DNA from: an uncultured Burkholderiales bacterium
GTDB lineage: Bacteria; Pseudomonadota; Gammaproteobacteria; Burkholderiales; Burkholderiaceae_C
Length of the DNA stretch: 10,862 nt
Assembly (NCBI GenBank): GCA_903953985.1
Contig: CAJBLW010000378.1
Coordinates: 1-10,862 of the forward strand
Reading direction: 5' to 3'
A model generated the notes under the pieces. It made no database searches and was not told the DNA's origin. It saw only the letters and a list, made by a program, of their open reading frames with translations. Made by a program: the position numbers and the translations under genes. How positions within the stretch are numbered: position 1 is the stretch's first letter; the number at the start of each line of letters is the position of its first letter. Below are positions 6,735 through 10,862 of this stretch, in pieces.

Positions 6735-7709
6735 ATGCAAAAACGACAACTCTTGGCAACCCTGCTTTGCGCAGCATGGGCCTGCACTGGCCTGAGTGCC
6801 ATGGCGCAGGTCTACCCGACCAAACCCATCACCATGGTGGTGCCGTTCCCTCCCGGTGGCGTGGCCGACACGGTAGGACGTCCTGTGGCCGAAGCCATGT
6901 CACGCCACCTCAAGCAAAGCATCGTGGTGGAAAACAAAGGCGGCGCAGGTGGCGGCATTGGCATGGCACAAGTTGCCAAATCCAAAGGAGATGGCTACAC
7001 GGTGCTGATGTCCTTGTCCTCCTTGGTGGTCTTGCCGGAAGCCGACAAGATCCTCAAACGTGCCCCTCTGTACGAAACACACCAGCTCAAACCCGTCGCC
7101 CGCTTCACGGCAGACCCCACGGTGCTGGTGGTGCGTGCCGACAGCCCCTGGAAAACCTACGCTGACTTCATCGCCTACGCCAAGACCCACCCCGGTCGCA
7201 TCAGCTTTGGTTCGTCTGGCAACTACGGCACCATGCATGTGCCCATGGAGCAGCTCAAGGCTGCCACCTCGACCTTCATGCTGCACGTGCCCTACACGGG
7301 TGCTGGGCCCGCTGTTTTGTCATTAATAGGCGGGCAAATTGAAGCACTCTCCACCGGACCTGCCAGCGTGAAACAACACATCGCTTCGGGCCGCTTGCGT
7401 GCCCTGGCCCATTGGGGCGATGGTCGCCTCGCCAGCATGCCTGAAGTCCCCAGCTTCAAGGAGTTGGGGGTGCCGATCCAATACTCTCAATGGGCGGGCA
7501 TGTTTGTACCCGCTGACACGCCATCGTCCGTGGTCGACAGCCTGCGTCAAGCCGCCAGGTTTGCAGCTCAGGACCCCCGTGCTGTGGCGGCCTTGACGGC
7601 CGCAGGCACCTCCTTCATGTACCAAGACGCGCCCGAGTTCGAGCGCTTTGTGCAGGCCGACGGCAAGGAAATGAGCGTCTTGGTCAAGCGCATCGGCAAG
7701 GTCGATTGA
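6735..7709 (+). CDS. Bug-family (TctC-like) periplasmic solute-binding protein 1
   Basis: This is a 324-residue secreted binding protein of the tripartite tricarboxylate transporter/Bug family, which captures small carboxylates or related ligands in the periplasm. An N-terminal signal peptide (KRQ basic start, hydrophobic LLATLLCAAWACTGL, probable cleavage after SAMA at 24) precedes the mature start QVYPTKPITMVVPFPPGG. Family landmarks are PPGGVAD (39-45, ligand-carboxylate loop), VVENKGGAGGGIG (64-76), DGYTVLM (86-92), SGNYGTMH (151-158) and VPYTGAGPA (175-183, where most Bug proteins have VPYKG). GAGGAGA at 6722-6728 is a good ribosome site. It follows the FAH gene by 51 bp and precedes a second Bug gene. 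No TctA/TctB-type membrane subunits lie nearby, so it would have to use a transporter encoded elsewhere or serve signalling. Confidence 0.95.
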   Translation: MQKRQLLATLLCAAWACTGLSAMAQVYPTKPITMVVPFPPGGVADTVGRPVAEAMSRHLKQSIVVENKGGAGGGIGMAQVAKSKGDGYTVLMSLSSLVVLPEADKILKRAPLYETHQLKPVARFTADPTVLVVRADSPWKTYADFIAYAKTHPGRISFGSSGNYGTMHVPMEQLKAATSTFMLHVPYTGAGPAVLSLIGGQIEALSTGPASVKQHIASGRLRALAHWGDGRLASMPEVPSFKELGVPIQYSQWAGMFVPADTPSSVVDSLRQAARFAAQDPRAVAALTAAGTSFMYQDAPEFERFVQADGKEMSVLVKRIGKVD

Positions 7710-7774
7710 CCCCACTCGGTCCATGGCCAGCGCCTGACCCAACCCTTCCCAATTCAACCCATCGGAGACACGAC

Positions 7775-8746
7775 ATGAGCCACTTGAGTAAGACCCTGAA
7801 ATTCACCGCCTTGACTTTGGCACTGGCCTGCGGCTTGGCTCATGCGCAGAGCTACCCCAACCGTCCCGTGAAAATCGTGGTGCCTTTTGCCGCAGGTGGC
7901 CCCGCCGACAACTACGCCCGCTTTATGGCGCAACGCTTGGGCGAAGAGCTCAAGCAGACCTTTGTGATCGACAACAAGCCCGGCGCAGGCTCGATCATCG
8001 GGACCGATCTGGTGGCCAAGTCAGCGGCCGATGGCTACACCTTGCTGATGATGTCGAACACGCACACCGTCAATGAGTCCTTGATCTCGACCAAACCGTT
8101 TGCCTTGATGCGTGACTTTGTAGGCATCGCGCCGATCAATTATTCAGCGCTCTTGCTGGTGGCACACCCTTCTGTGCCTGTCAAGACGGTGGGTGAGCTG
8201 GTGGCGCTGGCCAAATCCAAGCCCGGCAAAATCAATTACGCCTCATCGGGCAACGGCACGCCGTACCACATGGCGGGCGAGCTGTTCAAATTCATGGCGG
8301 GCATCGACATGACCCATGTGCCCTACAAAGGCAGCTCCGGTGCACGCACCGACATCGTGGGCGGGCAGGTCGATGTGATGTTCGATGCCGAAACAACCAT
8401 GGCGACTTTGTCACGCGATGGCAAGGTCCGGGCGCTGGCCAGCACCGGCTTGACCCGCTCAAGTAACCTGCCTGATTTGGCGACCGTCCACGAGTCCGGC
8501 GTGCCCCGGTTTGAAGCCAGCATCTGGCTGGGCCTGATGGCCCCCAAAGGCACCCCGGCCGATGTGGTGAACAAACTCAACGCCGAAGTACGCAAAATTG
8601 TGAACAACCCCGAAGTGAAAGCCGCCTGGGCCAAGCAGGGTGCGGTGCCCATGTCGATGGGCGTGCCCGAATTTGACCAGTACCTGAACGCTGACATCGC
8701 CAAGTGGGCCAACATCGTCAAAGTCTCGGGCGCCAAGCCGGACTGA
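7775..8746 (+). CDS. Bug-family (TctC-like) periplasmic solute-binding protein 2
   Basis: This is a second, clearly diverged 323-residue Bug protein directly downstream of the first (65-bp gap). The signal peptide has a hydrophobic core (KFTALTLALACGLAHA) with probable cleavage after AHA at 24, giving mature QSYPNRPVKIVVPFAAGG. Landmarks are GGPADNYARFMA (41-52), VIDNKPGAGSIIGTD (64-78), DGYTLLMMSNT (86-96), ASSGNGTPYHMA (146-157) and the canonical VPYKGSSGA (182-190). The ATG at 7775 is preceded by GGAGA (7764-7768). The open frame extends back to a TTG at 7706 overlapping the previous stop, but that would add 23 residues ahead of a normal signal peptide. The two paralogues differ at the ligand loops, so they probably bind different ligands (inference). 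Confidence 0.95.
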   Translation: MSHLSKTLKFTALTLALACGLAHAQSYPNRPVKIVVPFAAGGPADNYARFMAQRLGEELKQTFVIDNKPGAGSIIGTDLVAKSAADGYTLLMMSNTHTVNESLISTKPFALMRDFVGIAPINYSALLLVAHPSVPVKTVGELVALAKSKPGKINYASSGNGTPYHMAGELFKFMAGIDMTHVPYKGSSGARTDIVGGQVDVMFDAETTMATLSRDGKVRALASTGLTRSSNLPDLATVHESGVPRFEASIWLGLMAPKGTPADVVNKLNAEVRKIVNNPEVKAAWAKQGAVPMSMGVPEFDQYLNADIAKWANIVKVSGAKPD

Positions 8747-8788
8747 AGCGTTTCAACGACCACTTTTGCCCTTGATGGAAAGCACAAC

Positions 8789-9478
8789 ATGCATGTATTG
8801 AGTGGTGGCGCAGCCGCAGCCGTGGTCCAGGGCGTCCAAGCCGAATTTGAACAAGCCACCGGCAGCCGCATCGACGGCACCTTCAGCGCGGTGGGCATGA
8901 TGCGCGACAAATTGGTGGCCGGTGCGCCCTGCGATGTGGTGATTTTCACGCAACCCCTGATCGAGCAACTGATCGCTTCAGGGCATGTGGTGGCGGGCAG
9001 TGCACGATCGCTGGGCTTGGTTAAAACAGGCGTGGCCGTGCGCAGTGGTACGCCGCATCCGCCCGTGCGCACCCGAGCCGAACTGCATGCGGCCATGAGT
9101 GCGGCCAAGGGCATTTATTTTCCAGACCCAGACAAAGCCACAGCCGGCATCCACTTCATGAACGTGCTCACGGTTTTGGGGCTCAATGAAAGCATGCGGG
9201 GTCAATTTCGTGCCTTTCCTAACGGTGCCACGGCCATGGGCGAGATGGCCAAAAGCACGGAAAGCGGCTTGATCGGTTGCACGCAAGTCACCGAAATCAA
9301 CTACACCGAAGGGGTGGACCTCGTCGCCGTCCTGCCTGCCGAGTTCGAGCTGAGCACCGACTACACGCTGGGCATTTGCACCCACACGCAAAACCTGCAG
9401 CAGGCTCAATTCTTGGCCGACCTGTTGAGCGGCCCCGCATCCGAAGCAGTGCGCAGGCAAGGCGGCTTTGAGTTCTGA
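8789..9478 (+). CDS. ModA-like substrate-binding domain protein without signal peptide
   Basis: This 229-residue protein resembles the periplasmic molybdate-binding (ModA, PBP type 2) fold. MHVLSGGAAAAVVQGVQAEF matches the first strand/helix, FSAVGMMRDKLVAGAPCDVV (32-51) parallels the ModA-type segment with its GAPxDV motif, and hinge-like and C-terminal segments follow to residue 229. Unlike ModA it starts directly at the first beta-strand with no signal peptide, so it is predicted to be cytoplasmic. The ATG at 8789 has GGAAAG (8777-8782) as ribosome site. The frame is open back to the TGA of the preceding Bug gene, but the added residues (all polar, no start codon of quality) do not form a signal peptide either. 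It is the last gene of the FAH-Bug run, 42 bp downstream. The ligand is unknown; molybdate transport is unlikely since modB/modC are absent. A cytoplasmic sensing or carrier role is speculative. Confidence 0.85.
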   Translation: MHVLSGGAAAAVVQGVQAEFEQATGSRIDGTFSAVGMMRDKLVAGAPCDVVIFTQPLIEQLIASGHVVAGSARSLGLVKTGVAVRSGTPHPPVRTRAELHAAMSAAKGIYFPDPDKATAGIHFMNVLTVLGLNESMRGQFRAFPNGATAMGEMAKSTESGLIGCTQVTEINYTEGVDLVAVLPAEFELSTDYTLGICTHTQNLQQAQFLADLLSGPASEAVRRQGGFEF

Positions 9479-9480
9479 GG

Positions 9481-9509
9481 ACACCCGGCCTTTGCAAGGC
9501 TTCAGGTGT
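9481..9509. terminator. Possible bidirectional terminator hairpin between convergent genes
   Basis: GCCTT, loop TGC, AAGGC (9488-9500) form an inner stem, and ACACC (9481-9485) with GGTGT (9505-9509) can add an outer stem across a small internal loop. It lies at the junction of the ModA-like gene and the convergent NTF2-like gene and overlaps the last codons of the latter. There is no T-run, so this is uncertain. Confidence 0.3.
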
Positions 9510-9936
9510 TGGCGCGTTTTTTGAGCCAGCGCATCAAGCCGCCCACCATAGGCAGTTTTTCGTAAAGCTCTTCCGCCGCATCCCAATAATCGCGGTGCAT
9601 GGTCACCAAACCCTGCTCGTTGAAAACCACATGGCTGGCCCCGCGCACAGCTTGCAGCTTGGTGGTGTCAAAGCGTTTGAACCGAAAGCGAAAATCCCAG
9701 GTCAGAAAGGCTTGGGTGCCGTCCACCACCCGGTCGGTCACCACAAAGTGCGGCTGGTCCAACGCCACGTACATGTGCCGGAAAATCCGCTCGATCTCGG
9801 GCAACCCCTGCACTTCGTTAAAGGGGTCTTTGAAGCGGGCTTGCGCGTCGTAGACCGTGTGCATCTGCGCCACGCTTTGGGGCGACAAGGTTTCAAAAAA
9901 TGTGACCAGGCTTTCGGTGGCTTGTCGGGTGTTCAT
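9502..9936 (-). CDS. Nuclear transport factor 2 (NTF2)/SnoaL-like family protein
   Basis: This is a 144-residue cytoplasmic protein with the small alpha+beta-barrel NTF2 pattern: an N-terminal helix pair (about 1-30), then YDAQARFKDPFNEVQGLPEI (29-48, the typical F-x-DPF loop after the first helices) and a short helix IFRHMYVAL (51-59). Alternating strands follow: HFVVTDRVVDGTQAFLTWDF (63-82), AVRGASHVVFNEQGLVTMHR (96-115), and an aromatic YWDAAEELYEKLP tail (117-129). This fold serves diverse enzymes (isomerases, cyclases) and binding proteins; the reaction here is unknown. The ATG at 9936 has GGAAAG six nt upstream. It follows the SDR gene by 20 bp on the same strand, so the two are probably co-transcribed. 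The longer open frame to 10290 is ignored because it overlaps the SDR gene. Confidence 0.88.
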   Translation of the reverse strand: MNTRQATESLVTFFETLSPQSVAQMHTVYDAQARFKDPFNEVQGLPEIERIFRHMYVALDQPHFVVTDRVVDGTQAFLTWDFRFRFKRFDTTKLQAVRGASHVVFNEQGLVTMHRDYWDAAEELYEKLPMVGGLMRWLKKRANT

Positions 9937-9956
9937 GTATCGCTTTCCATTCAGGC

Positions 9957-10844
9957 TCAAAGCCCCGTGAACTTGCGCACCAACGGGAAATACAGGCGGT
10001 AAGGCAGCAAGCGCAACAGTTTCAGCCAGAGCGTGAAACGCTTGGGAAAATGGATGTCGAACTGACCTTGTGCCCAACCTTTCAGCATTTGGCGGGCCGC
10101 TTCTTCGGGGCTGATCAGGGCGGGCATGGTGAATTCGTTTTGCGCCGTGAGCGACGTGGCCACAAAGCCCGGATTGACCACGCTCACGCCAATACCTTGG
10201 TCTTGCAGATCCATGTACAGCGTCTCGGCCAAGTGGGTAAGGGCGGCCTTGGTCGGGCCATAAGCCAGGCCATTGGGCAGGCCGCGCCAACCCGCAACGC
10301 TGCTGAGCAGGCTGATGTGCCCGCGGCGCTGGGCGAGCATGCCAGGCAGCACCGCGTCGATCACCTGCAAAGCACCTTGGTAATTGACCTTGTCGTGCCG
10401 CAACAAGTCATCGATGTTCATGGCCGTGGCGCGTTGGGCGCGGTAATAGCCCGCCGCATAGACCACCATGTCGAGCGGGCCTTCGGCCAGCAGGGCGCGG
10501 GCCGTGGACTGCACTTGGGGCCCATCGCTCACATCCAGTGCACGCCACTGCACGCCGTTGTCCTGCGCGGTCCAGTCTTCTATGCCTTGCGGATTGCGGG
10601 CCGACACCACCACCAAGGCCCCAGCCGCACGCAGCGCTTGTGCGCAGGCCAGACCAATGCCGGTGGATGCGCCCACCAGCCAGACCCGGCGACCCTGCCA
10701 ATGGGTGATGGGCGTGTTGAGCTGCAGCCAGTTTCTATCTCGCGCCTGTGGGGCGGGTGCCGCAGTTTGCGGGCCTGCTTTGGGCATGGCCATGTCGGCC
10801 GCTTCAGTGGGCATTGCTGCCACGCCAGAGGAATGTGAGTTCAT
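9957..10844 (-). CDS. Short-chain dehydrogenase/reductase (SDR) family protein
   Basis: This NAD(P)-dependent oxidoreductase of 295 residues has a classical SDR Rossmann domain. It shows the cofactor loop GASTGIG (58-64), DVS (104-106), YAAG in place of the usual NNAG (129-132), a structural Asn154 in KVNYQGAL, and Ser182 in LLSSVAG. The catalytic pair is Tyr195/Lys199 in AYGPTKA, and NPGFVAT (224-230) follows. All four catalytic residues are present. The C-terminal region (about 268-293) is rich in Leu, Arg and aromatic residues and may associate with membranes or lipids (inference). Residues 1-40 are an Ala/Pro/Met/Gln-rich extension not found in typical SDRs. The start at ATG 10844 lacks a strong ribosome site; Met11 or Met20 are alternatives. 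The substrate is unknown. It is co-oriented with the NTF2-like gene 20 bp downstream; upstream genes lie beyond the right edge. Confidence 0.93.
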   Translation of the reverse strand: MNSHSSGVAAMPTEAADMAMPKAGPQTAAPAPQARDRNWLQLNTPITHWQGRRVWLVGASTGIGLACAQALRAAGALVVVSARNPQGIEDWTAQDNGVQWRALDVSDGPQVQSTARALLAEGPLDMVVYAAGYYRAQRATAMNIDDLLRHDKVNYQGALQVIDAVLPGMLAQRRGHISLLSSVAGWRGLPNGLAYGPTKAALTHLAETLYMDLQDQGIGVSVVNPGFVATSLTAQNEFTMPALISPEEAARQMLKGWAQGQFDIHFPKRFTLWLKLLRLLPYRLYFPLVRKFTGL

Positions 10845-10862
10845 GAATATCAATCCGACTTG

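Noticed and set aside
6012..6749. 245-codon minus-strand open frame opposite the FAH gene
   Set aside because: It is Val/His/Gly/Asp-rich, as expected for antisense of a GC-rich gene, has no family similarity, and covers a strongly supported FAH gene.
7706..7774. Extension of Bug 2 to a TTG overlapping the Bug 1 stop codon
   Set aside because: It would place 23 Pro-rich residues ahead of a complete signal peptide; the ATG at 7775 has its own ribosome site.
8323..9114. 263-codon minus-strand open frame across the Bug 2 / ModA-like junction
   Set aside because: It overlaps two well-supported plus-strand genes; its Ser/Thr/Ala-rich composition is typical of shadow frames.
1..10862. CRISPR arrays, tRNA/rRNA genes, insertion sequences, phage or toxin-antitoxin genes
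   Set aside because: No regularly spaced repeats, tRNA-like cloverleaf, transposase or integrase motifs were seen in reading both strands.

Overview
The window looks like a chromosomal segment of a GC-rich betaproteobacterium. The order Burkholderiales is well supported, and the family Comamonadaceae is a plausible guess. The main evidence is two tandem Bug-type (TctC-like) periplasmic solute-binding proteins, a protein family greatly expanded in Burkholderiales. The housekeeping genes (sucC, type-2 argC, purB, yaeQ, a YibF-like GST) and the G/C-biased third codon positions fit this. I see no phage, transposase, integron, CRISPR, tRNA or rRNA signature.

Left part (1-4804), core metabolism: a partial sucC on the minus strand (3' end beyond the left edge) diverges from a complete argC on the plus strand. 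argC converges on yaeQ. yaeQ lies downstream of purB on the same (minus) strand, and the two are separated by a 74-bp imperfect inverted repeat that resembles a dispersed REP-like element. purB diverges from a glutathione S-transferase-like gene on the plus strand.

Middle part (4833-9478), a probable catabolic/uptake module: a minus-strand GntR/FCD-type regulator diverges from a plus-strand, apparently co-transcribed set. That set is an FAH-family hydrolase with a TTG start, two consecutive Bug-type periplasmic binding proteins, and a small ModA-like binding protein with no signal peptide. The gntR-FAH intergenic region holds a good sigma70-like promoter (TTGACC-16-TATGAT). A perfect 15-bp palindrome follows at the expected transcription start, and TTGCA/TGCAA half-sites recur five times. 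This suggests local control by the GntR protein. No TctA/TctB-type membrane components are present, so the Bug proteins are orphans here. The substrate cannot be read from the sequence.

Right part (9502-10862): a minus-strand pair made of an SDR-family oxidoreductase (with an unusual Ala/Pro/Met-rich N-terminal extension) followed 20 bp later by an NTF2/SnoaL-like protein. This pairing recalls clusters associated with ChrR/ECF-sigma factors and fatty-acid modification in other proteobacteria. The rest of such a cluster, if present, would lie beyond the right edge.

Gene density is high; the longest stretch without a gene is about 204 bp (5607-5810).
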